NCBI GenBank assembly: GCA_017470425.1
Contig: JAFUYT010000022.1
Span: 1 to 63,160, forward strand
Direction of reading: 5' to 3'
Source: Bacteroidaceae bacterium
GTDB lineage: Bacteria; Bacteroidota; Bacteroidia; Bacteroidales; Bacteroidaceae
DNA length: 63,160 nt
A model generated the notes under the pieces. That model saw only the letters and a program-made list of their open reading frames with translations. It ran no database searches and was not told the DNA's origin. The position numbers were made by a program, and so were the translations under genes. Below, piece after piece: positions 1 to 9,382 of the stretch; position 1 is the first letter of the stretch; every line of letters begins with the position of its first letter.

Positions 1-128
1 ACAAAAGATTTGTGACTTAGAGCACGTAAAAGGATAAAAATAGAGCGTATGTGAGCCTTGATCTCTTTTTTCGGGGCAATTTGTTCACATTTTTATCTCG
101 ACTGGCTTATAAGCTCGGAGATTTTATC

Positions 129-136
129 TATATTTG
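129..136 (+). promoter_or_regulatory. Bacteroidetes -7 element
   Basis: TATATTTG fits the Bacteroidetes -7 consensus TAnnTTTG and lies 26 bp before the cytidylyltransferase start at 163. No clear -33 TTG is visible at the right distance. Confidence 0.55.
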
Positions 137-162
137 CGCCCAATAACACTCAACATTGCAAC

Positions 163-597
163 ATGACTATCGGATATACGACTGGTGTCTATGATCTCTT
201 CCATGTGGGCCACCTGAACCTGCTGAAGAATGCTAAAGGAATGTGTGACAAGCTGATTGTCGGCGTCACCGTAGATGAACTTGTGGCTTACAAAGGCAAG
301 CGCGCGATGATTCCCTTCGAGGACCGCATTGAGATTGTGCGCAGCATCAAGTACGTAGATGCCGCCGTACCGCAGTATGACATGGACAAGCTCGCGGCGT
401 GCAAGAAACTCGGTGCCACAATGCTTTTCGTGGGCGATGACTGGTACGGCACGGAGAAGTGGCGCGAGTATGAGAAGCAGTTCAATGCCGAAGGCATCCG
501 CATCGTCTATTTCCCCTACACCCAGGGCATCTCCTCTACACAGATCACCAAGGCGCTGAACGCTGTCCGCGGGCAGAGTCTGGAGGATGTGAAGTAG
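163..597 (+). CDS. glycerol-3-phosphate cytidylyltransferase-like nucleotidyltransferase
   Basis: The protein has 144 residues and is a single cytidylyltransferase domain of the TagD type, which joins CTP to a phosphorylated alcohol and releases pyrophosphate. The nucleotide-binding motif HxGH is at residues 14-17 (within GVYDLFHVGHLNLLKNA), and the second family motif GISSTQI is near 122-128. The frame stays open upstream to 58, but the domain begins at this ATG and a TAnnTTTG promoter lies between, so 163 is the likely start. The neighbours are an asparagine-synthase-like protein and surface-glycan genes, so a role in an activated polyol or ethanolamine-type precursor is plausible. The substrate cannot be told from sequence alone. 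Confidence 0.85.
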   Translation: MTIGYTTGVYDLFHVGHLNLLKNAKGMCDKLIVGVTVDELVAYKGKRAMIPFEDRIEIVRSIKYVDAAVPQYDMDKLAACKKLGATMLFVGDDWYGTEKWREYEKQFNAEGIRIVYFPYTQGISSTQITKALNAVRGQSLEDVK

Positions 598-600
598 AGA

Positions 601-629
601 GTTTATCGTTTAAGGTTTAACGTTTAAAG
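601..629. repeat. 7-nt period repeat tract (GTTTANN)
   Basis: Four consecutive heptamers of the form GTTTANN fill the gap between the cytidylyltransferase stop and the next start. The same family recurs at 5517-5546. Confidence 0.75.
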
Positions 630-634
630 GGATT

Positions 635-1675
635 ATGACTGACAAAGATTTCTGTCTGAGTTCCTACATTGCCTTCCGCTATATCTGGAAGGACGGCGTA
701 GATTTTGCCGAGGGCTTTCAACACAAGAACTACCTGCCGCCCGCTGACAGCGAGCGTATTCCCGTGCACACCTCCGAGGACATTGACCGCGAGATCCGAC
801 AGCAGTTCGATGCTCTCTATGCCAAGTACGACCGCATCGGCATCCTCCTCTCCGGCGGCATGGACAGCGCCTGTCTGGCGGCCTACCTCAAGCCTGGCAG
901 CCACGCCTATACCTTCAACTCGGCCTCCGGAGAGTTTGATGCCGACGTGGAGCGCGCCAAGAAGTACTGCCGGAAATGGCAGCTACAGCACCACCTCATT
1001 GACATCACGATGGCCGACTACGAGCGTTACACGCCGATTGTCATGCGCTATAAGTTCGCGCCTGTTCATTCCATAGAGCCACAGATCTACAAGGCTGCTG
1101 AATTGGCCAAGGCCGACGACGTACAGCTGATGATTGTGGGCGAGAGCGCCGACCTCATCTTCGGCGGCATGGACAAGCTGATCTCGCCCGAGTGGTCCTT
1201 TGACGCCTTCGTCAAGCGCTATACCTTCCTCGACCCCGAGCTGGTGCTCACGCATCCTGTCAGCCAGGCCGCGCTTTTTGAGCCCTACCGCCTCGGCGCT
1301 GATGGAATCGATGTTCTCCGCTTCATGGACGATGTCTTCGCCATCGAGAGTTCCGGTTCTTATCTCAATGCTTTCGGTGCCGCGTGGATGCCCTACTATG
1401 ATCCTTACGCCCGCCTCGTCATGGCAGACCCGCTCAACATGCAGCGTGTGCGGGGTGGAGAGCCTAAGTATCTCGTCCGTGGCCTCTATGCCTTGAAATA
1501 TCCTGAGTTGGAGATCCCCTTCAAGATTCCTATGCCGCGACCTGTCGATGCCGTCTTCAAGAACTGGAGCGGCCCGTCGAGACCTGAGTTCCGCAAGGAT
1601 ATTCCAATGGATCAGCTGACAGGCAACCAGAAGTGGCAGCTCTGGTGTGCAGAGCAGTTCCTTAACAGCTTATAG
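635..1675 (+). CDS. asparagine synthase-like PP-loop protein
   Basis: The 346-residue protein carries the ATP-pyrophosphatase signature SGGMDS at residues 73-78, as in the synthetase half of asparagine synthase, followed by aspartate-rich segments typical of that fold. The N-terminal glutaminase domain is missing, including its catalytic Cys2, so it cannot hydrolyse glutamine itself. Stand-alone domains of this kind adenylate a carboxylate or amidate sugars in surface-polysaccharide clusters, and the cytidylyltransferase upstream and the glycan genes downstream fit that. It converges with the gene on the minus strand, with only 9 bp between the stops. The exact substrate is unknown. Confidence 0.75.
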   Translation: MTDKDFCLSSYIAFRYIWKDGVDFAEGFQHKNYLPPADSERIPVHTSEDIDREIRQQFDALYAKYDRIGILLSGGMDSACLAAYLKPGSHAYTFNSASGEFDADVERAKKYCRKWQLQHHLIDITMADYERYTPIVMRYKFAPVHSIEPQIYKAAELAKADDVQLMIVGESADLIFGGMDKLISPEWSFDAFVKRYTFLDPELVLTHPVSQAALFEPYRLGADGIDVLRFMDDVFAIESSGSYLNAFGAAWMPYYDPYARLVMADPLNMQRVRGGEPKYLVRGLYALKYPELEIPFKIPMPRPVDAVFKNWSGPSRPEFRKDIPMDQLTGNQKWQLWCAEQFLNSL

Positions 1676-1684
1676 AATCCCTGT

Positions 1685-2656
1685 TTACTCGTCAGTACAG
1701 CTATTCGTGGTGTCATTCCCTGTGCAGAGGAGGTCGATAGTTCCTTTCCCGTCGCGCTGAAGGATGGTAATCGGGACGTTGCCCAGGCAGGCGGCGATGG
1801 GCGAGAAGGTGGAGCCTGCGGAGCCGTAGATGTGGCGTGTGCGGCTAAGGGCGTACATCTCCACGAGGGCATCGCGGATGCCGTCGGTGTTGTCACGTGT
1901 GGCTTCAGCGGGTGAGGTGATGACGCGCGAGCCGTAGCGGCTACGCAACGCCGTCTTCGTGGCTTCGTCGTCGGTGGCGAGGTAGATGCGGAAATCTGTG
2001 CCAGGCCCCTCTCTATCTCCCCCCTGTGGGGGGAGGACCTCTGTGGGGGAGAGGATTTTATTGTAGTTCTCGATTTCTTGATCTACAGCCTCAAAGAAGA
2101 GCTCCAGCGGGCTCTCGTCGATGGCTTGCTGGTGGTCGGTGCGGCGGATGTGGAGGCCGATGGTGTAAGCGCTGAAGGCGGACGTGCGCTCGTCGATGAG
2201 GCGCTGCACCTCGTCGTTCGGCTGGAAGAGCAGGCGCAGGTCATCGGGCGTCCAGGGGCAGAAGTCACGGTAGGCCGTCATCAGCGTGTCGCCCTGCCGG
2301 AACCACGCTTCATAGTCGAAGCCGTCTTTATTCAAATTCCAGATCTGCGGTGCATAGATGATATGGCGGTAGCGGAGGCGCTGCAGGAGACGAGGCAGGT
2401 GTAGATTCTTCGCCGTGGGACGGGCAAAGAGCAGGCGCTCGAAGCCTGTGGCGTCGCGTATGAAGGCTCCCTCAGCCCCCTCCGTCCCCTCCGAGGGGGC
2501 CTTAAACAGCTCGTCAAACCTGCATCGCATCCCCCACTGCGACGTCCACAGGACACGCATCGGCACTCCCGCCCGTCGCGTCATGGCGTAGGCCGAAGCA
2601 GCCACGCGCATCCGGTTGCCAAGTCCGCCCTCGAGGATGATCCAGTTTTCTTTCAC
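1685..2656 (-). CDS. fucosyltransferase-like glycosyltransferase
   Basis: The 323-residue protein opens with a strand and the loop GGLGNRM (10-16), like the GGLGNQ motif of GT11 and related fucosyltransferases, and has HIRRTDH at 169-175, matching the GDP-fucose-binding HxRRxD motif. YLATDD near 225-230 is also typical. It probably adds fucose to a surface glycan. Its start overlaps the flippase stop by 4 bp, so the two are translationally coupled. Two Pro/Gly/Glu-rich stretches (about 53-65 and 201-220) coincide with GC-rich palindromes in the DNA and look like in-frame insertions between conserved segments. GT11 against NodZ-like assignment is not certain. Confidence 0.7.
   Translation of the reverse strand: MKENWIILEGGLGNRMRVAASAYAMTRRAGVPMRVLWTSQWGMRCRFDELFKAPSEGTEGAEGAFIRDATGFERLLFARPTAKNLHLPRLLQRLRYRHIIYAPQIWNLNKDGFDYEAWFRQGDTLMTAYRDFCPWTPDDLRLLFQPNDEVQRLIDERTSAFSAYTIGLHIRRTDHQQAIDESPLELFFEAVDQEIENYNKILSPTEVLPPQGGDREGPGTDFRIYLATDDEATKTALRSRYGSRVITSPAEATRDNTDGIRDALVEMYALSRTRHIYGSAGSTFSPIAACLGNVPITILQRDGKGTIDLLCTGNDTTNSCTDE
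2007..2052. repeat. GC palindrome inserted in frame in glycosyltransferase
   Basis: CTCCCCCC-TGT-GGGGGGAG (2017-2035) is a perfect 8-bp stem, followed by a half copy. On the coding strand it gives the linker SPTEVLPPQGGDREGPGT between the conserved helix and the strand DFRIYLATDD. Confidence 0.7.
2465..2501. repeat. GC palindrome inserted in frame in glycosyltransferase
   Basis: A C/G-rich stretch containing CCCCTCCGAGGGG encodes APSEGTEGAEGAF on the minus strand, in a low-complexity loop of the glycosyltransferase. Confidence 0.5.
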
Positions 2657-4197
2657 AATCGTGTAGCTTCGTTATTTCGTTCTTTTCGATGGAAGATGTA
2701 GTCGATGCTCTCGCGCAGTATCCGTGCGCGGGCGATCCAGAGGCTGCCGACGTAGAAGACGACGGCGATGAGGATGCGGAGGAAGAGACGGAGCCACGAG
2801 ATGGGAAGAGCACGAGTGGCGAAGTAGGCGGCGACCATCACGGCGAGGGCAAAGACGAAGAAGGGCGCGATGTCCTTCAAGGCGTTCCACCAGCTGAGGC
2901 CGATGAGGCGGCGGGCGCAGGCCTGCCACACGAGGAGCCAGCCGATGTTCAGCACGACGTAGAAGATGACCATCTCTGTGAGCTCATAGCCTAAGGCGTG
3001 CAGCACGATGATGCCGCCCCAGACGAGGGCGCAGTTCAGGAGGCCGATGACCATATTGATAGTAGAACGCCCGCGCGAGATGACAAGGTTGGAGTAGAGC
3101 GTCACCACGGGCGAGAAGGCACCGTAGAGGCATAGCATCGACATCAGTAGTGCGCTCTCGTGCCACTTCTCGCCTGCCAGCAGCACGATAAAGTCCTCGG
3201 CGATGAGGGCGAGACCCAGGAGGCAGGGAAACGAGACGAAGCAGGTGAAGCGCAGGAGCTTGCGGAAAGTGTTCAGGACGCCAGCAGCGCTGGCATCCTG
3301 AACACTTTCTCTCAGCACCGGCTGCGCCACGCCCTGCACCATACCGCCTATGGTAGCTATGGCGCGGTCGTCCCACTTGCGGGCGTTGTCGTAGATACCG
3401 GCGATGTAGCCGCCGGGGAAGAAGCGGTTGAGGAGGACGCCGAAGGCGTTGTTGTTCAGTTGAAAGGCGAGGCTGTTGATAAGGAGTTTGGACGAGAAGC
3501 CGAACATTTGCCAGGCGGGGCGGAGCGTGACGCGCAAGCCGCGGGGCCATGTGGGGCGCCACGGCGAGAACAGCCAGGCGAAGGCGGTGACGGAGGCGAC
3601 GTAGATGAGGCTCTGAGCGGCAAGGCCCCAGTAGGCAAGACCTGCCGAGGTGAGACAGACGGCAGCAATGCCGGAGAGGGTGATGGAGGCCAGCTGCATG
3701 ATACTGGTCTGCTTGACCATCAGGTGCCCGAAGAGGTAGGCACGTTGCGCGGTGCCGAAACTGGAGAAGACGAAGCCGAGGAACGCGAAGCGGCCGAGGG
3801 GGCGGAGGACGGGATCGTGGTAGAAGTCGGCTATAAGGGGTGCCGCGCAGAAGAGAATGATGTAGAGCGCGATGCCCACGAGGATGTTGAACCAGAAGAC
3901 GGCGTTGTACTCCTCGTGCGTCGGCTCACGCTTGTTGGCCAGTGCGGCCGTGAAGCCGCTCTCCTGGAGCACGCTGGCGATGTTGGAGAATATGACCAGC
4001 GCCGCCACCTTGCCGGAATCCTCGGGGGTGATGATGTTGAGGATCCACACGCCAAAGGCTGCTTGCAACAGCTGCATCATGCCATTGCTGAAGCCTCCCC
4101 AGATGAGACCTTGGGCAGTCTTGGATTTTAACGACCCACCCCCGCCCCCTCCCGTCGGGGAGGGGAGTGGCTGGCGCAATGTGGGTTCTTGTTTCAT
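2653..4197 (-). CDS. MOP-superfamily polysaccharide flippase (Wzx-like)
   Basis: The product is a polytopic inner-membrane protein of 514 residues with about 12 to 14 hydrophobic helices. It begins with AQGLIWGGFSNGMMQLLQAAFGVW-like sequence, which is characteristic of the PST/oligosaccharide flippase family that moves lipid-linked glycans across the membrane. The ATG at 4197 lies 1 bp after the waaA stop; an upstream ATG at 4236 would overlap waaA by 38 bp and is less likely. The N-terminal tail PLPSPTGGGGGGS is encoded by a GC-rich palindrome and is probably not part of the ancestral protein. It sits between waaA and a glycosyltransferase, so it likely exports an O-antigen or capsule unit. 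Confidence 0.85.
   Translation of the reverse strand: MKQEPTLRQPLPSPTGGGGGGSLKSKTAQGLIWGGFSNGMMQLLQAAFGVWILNIITPEDSGKVAALVIFSNIASVLQESGFTAALANKREPTHEEYNAVFWFNILVGIALYIILFCAAPLIADFYHDPVLRPLGRFAFLGFVFSSFGTAQRAYLFGHLMVKQTSIMQLASITLSGIAAVCLTSAGLAYWGLAAQSLIYVASVTAFAWLFSPWRPTWPRGLRVTLRPAWQMFGFSSKLLINSLAFQLNNNAFGVLLNRFFPGGYIAGIYDNARKWDDRAIATIGGMVQGVAQPVLRESVQDASAAGVLNTFRKLLRFTCFVSFPCLLGLALIAEDFIVLLAGEKWHESALLMSMLCLYGAFSPVVTLYSNLVISRGRSTINMVIGLLNCALVWGGIIVLHALGYELTEMVIFYVVLNIGWLLVWQACARRLIGLSWWNALKDIAPFFVFALAVMVAAYFATRALPISWLRLFLRILIAVVFYVGSLWIARARILRESIDYIFHRKERNNEATRL
4132..4170. repeat. GC palindrome at flippase N-terminus
   Basis: CCCTCCC and GGGAGGG arms around a 4-base loop form a hairpin just inside the flippase start. 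It encodes the Pro/Gly tail ahead of the first membrane helix. Confidence 0.7.
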
Positions 4198-4198
4198 C

Positions 4199-5515
4199 CT
4201 AAGAAAGCACAGCTTGATAGATGATGTCGGTAGCACCGGCGTTGTCGGCGATGTAGCTGCGGGCAGCGTTGGCAGCGCTGCGATAGGCCTCCTCGTCTGT
4301 CAGCAGGCGGTCGGCGATGTGGGCGAAGTCGGTGGCATCGTGCACCTCGAAGCAGGCGCCGGCATCGAGCAGGTAGCGGGCTTCGCGGAAGTTCTGGTTG
4401 TTGGGGCCGATGAGCACGGGGATGCCATAGACGGCGGCCTCGGGGATGTTATGGATGCCCACGCCGAAGCCTCCGCCGACCATAGCCAACTGCCCGTAGC
4501 GATAGATGCTGGAGAGGAGCCCGAAGCAGTCGATGAGGAGGACGTCGGCCTCGCCGACATTCGCCTCCGTGGCGGTGCTGTAGCGCAGGACGCGGTAGCC
4601 GTCGAGGGCCTGCTCAATGGCGTGCAGGTGGTCTTCGCCGATCATGTGGGGGGCGATGATGAGCCGCGGCGACGAAATCGCCGCGCACCCAACACGCCGC
4701 GCGGCGGTCTCTGGGGTAGCAGAGGAGGGGGAAGGGACGGCGGAGAGGCTGCCGGCGGCTCTCCTCTCTCGGAACCAGGGGATGAAGAGGGCTTCGTCGG
4801 GGGGCCAGCTGCTGCCGGCGACGAAGACGGTGTGACCCTGGGCGAATTGCTCGACCAGCGGCAGGGGCTTGGCGGCGTTGCGGATGTCAAGGACGCGGTC
4901 GAAGCGGGTGTCGCCCACGATGGTGACGTTGTCGGTGTGGCCGAGGGTGGCGAGGAGATCCTTGGACTGCTGGTTCTGGACAAAGAAATGAGTGATGCAG
5001 TTCAGCACACGGCGATAGCCGCCAAGGCGGCCGTACCAACGGAAGAAAATCTGCGTGGGGCGGAAGATGCTGCTCACCGAATAGACGGGGATGTTGCGCT
5101 TGCGACAAGCCTGCAGGTAGTTGTGCCAGAACTCATACTTGATCAGGAAGAGCATCTCGGGATGGACGTAGTGGAAGAAGATGCGGACGTTCGTGGGCGT
5201 GTCCAGCGGCAGGTAGCAGATGACGTCGGCACCTTCCCAGTCCTTGCGCACCTCGTAGCCCGAGGGGGAGAAGAATGTCAGCAGTATCTTGTACTCGGGG
5301 TGCTCACGGCGCAGGCGCTCCATCAGCGGGCGCCCCTGCTCGAACTCGCCCAGTGAGGCGGCATGGAACCAGATGTAGCGGGCATTCTTATCGACCTGCC
5401 GTTTGAGACGGACAAACGCGTACTGATGTCCGATAGCCAGCTTGCGGGCCCGCTTGTTGAAGATAGCAGCGATGCCCACGGCAAGCATATAGAGGTAGAT
5501 GGCGAAGCTGTACAA
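4199..5515 (-). CDS. waaA: 3-deoxy-D-manno-octulosonic acid (Kdo) transferase
   Basis: WaaA (KdtA) transfers Kdo from CMP-Kdo to lipid A at the cytoplasmic side of the inner membrane. The 438-residue protein has an N-terminal membrane anchor (about 3-19), the GT30 catalytic loop HAASLGEFEQ with the base Glu57, the segment KYEFWHNYL (126-134), and the CMP-binding motifs VAGSSWPPDE (232-241) and LIIAPH (285-290). Between those last two lies an extra stretch of about 33 residues (251-283) that is Ala/Ser/Pro/Arg-rich; in ordinary WaaA these strands are joined by a short loop. The DNA there is palindromic, so this looks like a repeat insertion. The gene follows gltX by 21 bp, the common Bacteroidetes order. 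Confidence 0.93.
   Translation of the reverse strand: MYSFAIYLYMLAVGIAAIFNKRARKLAIGHQYAFVRLKRQVDKNARYIWFHAASLGEFEQGRPLMERLRREHPEYKILLTFFSPSGYEVRKDWEGADVICYLPLDTPTNVRIFFHYVHPEMLFLIKYEFWHNYLQACRKRNIPVYSVSSIFRPTQIFFRWYGRLGGYRRVLNCITHFFVQNQQSKDLLATLGHTDNVTIVGDTRFDRVLDIRNAAKPLPLVEQFAQGHTVFVAGSSWPPDEALFIPWFRERRAAGSLSAVPSPSSATPETAARRVGCAAISSPRLIIAPHMIGEDHLHAIEQALDGYRVLRYSTATEANVGEADVLLIDCFGLLSSIYRYGQLAMVGGGFGVGIHNIPEAAVYGIPVLIGPNNQNFREARYLLDAGACFEVHDATDFAHIADRLLTDEEAYRSAANAARSYIADNAGATDIIYQAVLS
4664..4765. repeat. in-frame palindromic insertion in waaA
   Basis: About 100 bp with CGCGGCGA-CGAAA-TCGCCGCG and a further CCGCGCGG palindrome encode the extra waaA residues 251-283. The reading frame is kept. 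Confidence 0.65.
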
Positions 5516-5516
5516 C

Positions 5517-5546
5517 TTTAGTTTAAAGTTTATAGTTTAAAGTTGA
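5517..5546. repeat. 7-nt period repeat tract (AGTTTAN)
   Basis: Heptamers AGTTTAA, AGTTTAT, AGTTTAA, AGTTGAG cover the gltX-waaA gap and run over the last codons of gltX. Confidence 0.75.
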
Positions 5547-7099
5547 GAGATAGCGAAATCCATGCGGCGCAGCACTTCCTCCTTGCCCAGGAAGGCGGAG
5601 AGACCGTACATGTCGGGACCCTGTCCTTCGCCGACGAGGCAGACGCGCCAGGCATTCCAGGGCTTGATGCCCGACTGCTCCACCCACGGATCCACGACGG
5701 CCTTCTGGCCCTCGGCGGAGAAGTCATCGATGGTGGCCAGCACGTCGCGCAGCTGCTGCATCTCGGCAGCGGTCTCGGGCTTCCAGTTCTTCTTGATGAA
5801 CTTGTCCTCGCGGTCGAACGCCGTGGGCGCCACGAAGAAGAAGCGGCAGAGGGGCCAGAGGTCGCTGACGAAGGAGATATTGCGCTTGCGGGGACCTTCC
5901 TTCGTATCGTACTCGATGACCTTCGCCTTCATCATGCCCACGACCTCGGCGGCACGCTCCTCGGTGCACTCGATGCCTTGTTCCTTCAGGAGCTTCACGA
6001 AGGCGGGAGCCCACTCGGTGTCGGAGCGCTTCAGCAGGTATTCGCGGTTGAACCAGAAGCCCTTGACGTAGTCGAAGCGGGCACCGTTCTTGGAACATTT
6101 CTCGAGGTTGAATTTCTTTATCATGTCTTGCATCGACATAATCTCCTGGTCGTCGCCGGGGTTCCAGCCCAGCAGAGCCAGAAAGTTGACCACGGCCTCG
6201 GGCAGATAGCCCTTCTCGCGGTAGCCGCTGCTGACCTCGCCCGTCTCGGGGTTGTGCCATTCCAGCGGGAATACGGGGAATCCGAGGCGGTCGCCGTCGC
6301 GCTTGCTGAGCTTGCCCTTGCCGTCGGGCTTCAGTAGCAGCGGCAGGTGGGCGAAGCGGGGCATGGTGTCCTCCCATCCGAAGGCACGGTAGAGCAACAC
6401 ATGGAGCGGAGCCGACGGCAGCCACTCCTCGCCGCGGATGACGTGAGTGACCTCCATCAGGTGGTCATCGACGATGTTGGCCAGATGATAGGTCGGTAGC
6501 TGGTCGGCACTCTTCCACAGCACCTTGTCGTCGAGGATGGAGCTGTTGATGCAGACGTCGCCGCGGATGATGTCATCGATGTGCACATCCTCGCCCGGCT
6601 CAATGAGGAAGCGGACCACGTAGGGGTGTCCTTTGGCAATGAGGCGGTCGGTCTCCTCCAGCCCCAGGGTCAGTGAGTTGCGCATCTGCATACGGGTGGT
6701 GGAGTCGTACTGGAACTTGTCCTTCTCGCCGCCCTCGGCACGACGGGCATTCAGCTCCTCGGCCGTGTCGAAGGCCACGTAGGCGCGACCGTTGTCCAGC
6801 AGCTGCTGCACATATTTCTTATAGATGTCCTTGCGTTCACTCTGGCGGTAGGGGCCGTAGTTGCCTCCGTAGCTGACGCCCTCGTCGAACTGGATGCCGA
6901 GCCAGCGGAACGACTCGATGATATATTCCTCAGCTCCGGGGACCAGACGGGTACGGTCCGTATCCTCAATGCGGAAGATGAAGTCGCCGCCATGTTGGCG
7001 AGCGAAGAGATAGTTGTACAATGCTGTGCGCACGCCGCCAATATGCAGCGGTCCAGTGGGCGATGGCGCGAATCGAACGCGTACTTTTGGGGTATTCAT
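5537..7099 (-). CDS. gltX: glutamyl-tRNA synthetase
   Basis: This class I synthetase charges tRNA-Glu. The 520-residue protein starts [16 protein letters not shown] and carries the HIGH-type signature as PLHIGG near residues 17-22 and the KMSKS-type signature as KLSKRDGDR about halfway along. The reading frame is open upstream to 7999, but that part lies antisense to pgpH and has no synthetase sequence, so the ATG at 7099 is chosen; a consensus promoter lies 25 bp upstream of it. It probably leads an operon with waaA, the flippase and the glycosyltransferase. Confidence 0.96.
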   Translation of the reverse strand: MNTPKVRVRFAPSPTGPLHIGGVRTALYNYLFARQHGGDFIFRIEDTDRTRLVPGAEEYIIESFRWLGIQFDEGVSYGGNYGPYRQSERKDIYKKYVQQLLDNGRAYVAFDTAEELNARRAEGGEKDKFQYDSTTRMQMRNSLTLGLEETDRLIAKGHPYVVRFLIEPGEDVHIDDIIRGDVCINSSILDDKVLWKSADQLPTYHLANIVDDHLMEVTHVIRGEEWLPSAPLHVLLYRAFGWEDTMPRFAHLPLLLKPDGKGKLSKRDGDRLGFPVFPLEWHNPETGEVSSGYREKGYLPEAVVNFLALLGWNPGDDQEIMSMQDMIKKFNLEKCSKNGARFDYVKGFWFNREYLLKRSDTEWAPAFVKLLKEQGIECTEERAAEVVGMMKAKVIEYDTKEGPRKRNISFVSDLWPLCRFFFVAPTAFDREDKFIKKNWKPETAAEMQQLRDVLATIDDFSAEGQKAVVDPWVEQSGIKPWNAWRVCLVGEGQGPDMYGLSAFLGKEEVLRRMDFAISQL

Positions 7100-7123
7100 A
7101 AGGCCTTTTAACGAAATTTTGTG

Positions 7124-7131
7124 CAAAAATA
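7124..7131 (-). promoter_or_regulatory. gltX promoter -7 element
   Basis: On the minus strand this reads TATTTTTG (TAnnTTTG), with TTTG at 7154-7157 placed 22 bp upstream as the -33 element. It is back-to-back with the pgpH promoter. Confidence 0.7.
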
Positions 7132-7165
7132 CAACAAATTCTTGGACGGGGCACAAATAATGTTG

Positions 7166-7173
7166 TATTTTTG
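7166..7173 (+). promoter_or_regulatory. pgpH promoter -7 element
   Basis: TATTTTTG lies 34 bp before the pgpH start, with TTG at 7142-7144 21 bp further upstream. The gltX and pgpH promoters overlap face to back, so the two may interfere. Confidence 0.7.
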
Positions 7174-7207
7174 TCCGCGAAAACGATAAAGTTGATACGA
7201 ATACCTT

Positions 7208-9382
7208 ATGAGCAGATACAATAAACCCCAAGAACGGACGTGGAAGAACTACCTCGTCCAGGCGCTCGTCGTGACGGCTGCCATCTTTGTCATCGTCTGG
7301 TTCCTGCCCCGTGGCGACCGTTCCACCATGCGCTTCGACGTAGGGCGTCCGTGGCCATACGGCCGCTTCATCGCTCCCTACGACTTCCCTATCTTCAAGA
7401 CGGCGGAGCAGCTGCAGCAGGAACGCGACAGCATCCACGCCTTCTACGAGCCCTACTTCGAGTTGCGGCAGGATGTCGTCACGCGCCAGATCACGGCCTT
7501 CCGCGCGGCGTTCCGTGAGCGCTATGCCGCGCTGCTCTCCCATCAGTACCGCACATACGTCGAGGGTCGCCTGCGCGAGATCTATGAGCGGGGCGTCGTC
7601 GATGCCAATGACCTGCAGGTGCTCCAGCTCGCCGGTACGCAGGCCGTCAGCGTCTATCACGGCACGGAGGCCATGACGACGCCCATCACACAGCTCTACA
7701 CGGAGAAGTCTGCCTATGAGCAGCTGCTGGACGTCCCCGATGAGAACGTGCTGAGTAAGGCGAAGCTCAAGCAGATGGACCTCAACGAGTTTGTTACCCC
7801 CAACCTCGTCTATGACGAGAGCCGCTCGCAGGCGGCATGGGAGGAGATGGAGAAGTCGCTCTCGCCCAGCTCTGGTGTGGTGCTGGCCGGACAGAACATC
7901 ATCGACCGCGGCGATATCGTGGATGAGCAGGTGGCGCAGATCCTGGAGAGCTACAGCCGTGCGCAGGCGTCGCGCCAGCAATCTACGAAAGCTGACCATC
8001 TCAGCATCCTGGGGCAGGTGCTCTACGTGGCTGTCGTCCTGCTGTGCCTCGCCTTCTACTTCAACCTCTTCCGGCAGGATTATATCAACAACTCACGCAG
8101 TGTGCTGTTGCTGCTGGCGTTGGTCCTCTCCTTCCCGCTGCTGACCTCGGCGCTGGTGCGCCACACATGGCTCTCGGTCTATATCATCCCGTATGCGATG
8201 CTGCCTATCTTCATCCGCGTGTTCATGGACTCCCGCACCGCGTTCTTCACCCACACGGTGATGGTGCTCCTCTGCGCCATCTCACTGCGTTATCCCTATG
8301 AGTTCGTGGCCACGCAGCTGATTGCGGGCTTGGTGGCCATCTACTCGCTGCGCGACCTCTCGGAGCGCTCCCAGATCTTCCGCACGGCCTTCCTGGTCAC
8401 CGGCTCCATCCTGGTCACCTTCATGAGCATCGACCTCATCCACGGGCGTATGCTCTTTGCCGACGACACGATGACGAGCGCCGACGTCTCCATGTACACC
8501 CACATGCTCATCTCCGGCGTGCTGCTGCTCTTTGCCTATCCGCTCATGTACCTGCTGGAGCGCATCTTCGGGTTCACGAGCAACGTGACGCTGGTGGAAC
8601 TCTCCAATGTCAACCGTGACCTCCTGCGTGAGCTCTCCCAGACCGCCCCCGGCACCTTCCAGCACTCTATGATGGTCAGCAACCTGGCTGCCGAGGTGGC
8701 CAACAAGATTGGTGCGAAGGCGCAGCTCGTGCGTACGGGCGCCCTCTACCATGACATCGGCAAGATGAAGAACCCGGAGTACTTCACGGAGAACCAACTG
8801 GGCGGCGTGAATCCCCACAACTTCCTCACCTGCAAGGAGAGCGCCGCCATCATCCTGCGGCACGTCACCGACGGTCTGGAGCTTGCCGACCGCCACCGGC
8901 TGCCGCGGAGCATCCGCGACTTCATCGCTACGCACCACGGTCGTGGCGTGGCCAAGTACTTCTATATCACCCAGAAAAACGAACACCCCGACGAGGAGAT
9001 CGACCTCGCGGACTACACCTACATCGGCCCCAATCCCAGCACGACGGAGCAGGCCATTCTGATGATGGTGGATGCCGTGGAGGCTTCGGCGCGTTCGCTG
9101 AAGGAATATACCGAGGAGAGCATCGGCGCCCTCGTCGAGAAGATCATCGACGGACAAATGGCCGACGGCTTCTTCCGGGACTGCCCCATCACCTTCGCCG
9201 ACATACAAACCACCAAGACCGTCCTCAAGGAGAAGCTCAAGACCATCTATCACACCCGCGTCTCCTATCCCACGCTGAAGACGGAGCCGGAGGCACTGGA
9301 GGCGGCATCCTCTACGGAAGAGGCTTCCCCAGTGTTGGACGCGAAGAAAGAAGAGAGTTATAAGGGATCTACGTCGAAGTAG
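7208..9382 (+). CDS. pgpH: 7TM-HD cyclic-di-AMP phosphodiesterase
   Basis: PgpH-type enzymes hydrolyse c-di-AMP to pApA at the cytoplasmic face of the membrane. The 724-residue protein has an N-terminal membrane helix (about 14-32), a long extracytoplasmic 7TMR-HDED domain (to about 265), a bundle of about seven helices (about 268-465) and a C-terminal HD phosphohydrolase domain. The metal-binding pair is His515-Asp516 in [10 protein letters not shown], and [15 protein letters not shown] and ATHHGRG carry further conserved histidines. The last 25 bp overlap the end of priA on the other strand, an unusually tight convergence of two conserved genes. Confidence 0.9.
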   Translation: MSRYNKPQERTWKNYLVQALVVTAAIFVIVWFLPRGDRSTMRFDVGRPWPYGRFIAPYDFPIFKTAEQLQQERDSIHAFYEPYFELRQDVVTRQITAFRAAFRERYAALLSHQYRTYVEGRLREIYERGVVDANDLQVLQLAGTQAVSVYHGTEAMTTPITQLYTEKSAYEQLLDVPDENVLSKAKLKQMDLNEFVTPNLVYDESRSQAAWEEMEKSLSPSSGVVLAGQNIIDRGDIVDEQVAQILESYSRAQASRQQSTKADHLSILGQVLYVAVVLLCLAFYFNLFRQDYINNSRSVLLLLALVLSFPLLTSALVRHTWLSVYIIPYAMLPIFIRVFMDSRTAFFTHTVMVLLCAISLRYPYEFVATQLIAGLVAIYSLRDLSERSQIFRTAFLVTGSILVTFMSIDLIHGRMLFADDTMTSADVSMYTHMLISGVLLLFAYPLMYLLERIFGFTSNVTLVELSNVNRDLLRELSQTAPGTFQHSMMVSNLAAEVANKIGAKAQLVRTGALYHDIGKMKNPEYFTENQLGGVNPHNFLTCKESAAIILRHVTDGLELADRHRLPRSIRDFIATHHGRGVAKYFYITQKNEHPDEEIDLADYTYIGPNPSTTEQAILMMVDAVEASARSLKEYTEESIGALVEKIIDGQMADGFFRDCPITFADIQTTKTVLKEKLKTIYHTRVSYPTLKTEPEALEAASSTEEASPVLDAKKEESYKGSTSK

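Noticed and set aside
3160-4131. 323-codon plus-strand frame across the flippase gene
   Set aside because: It is the antisense shadow of a membrane protein, with Glu/Gly-rich composition and no family match.
7100-7999. N-terminal extension of gltX on the minus strand
   Set aside because: It is antisense to pgpH, has no synthetase sequence and lies beyond the gltX promoter.
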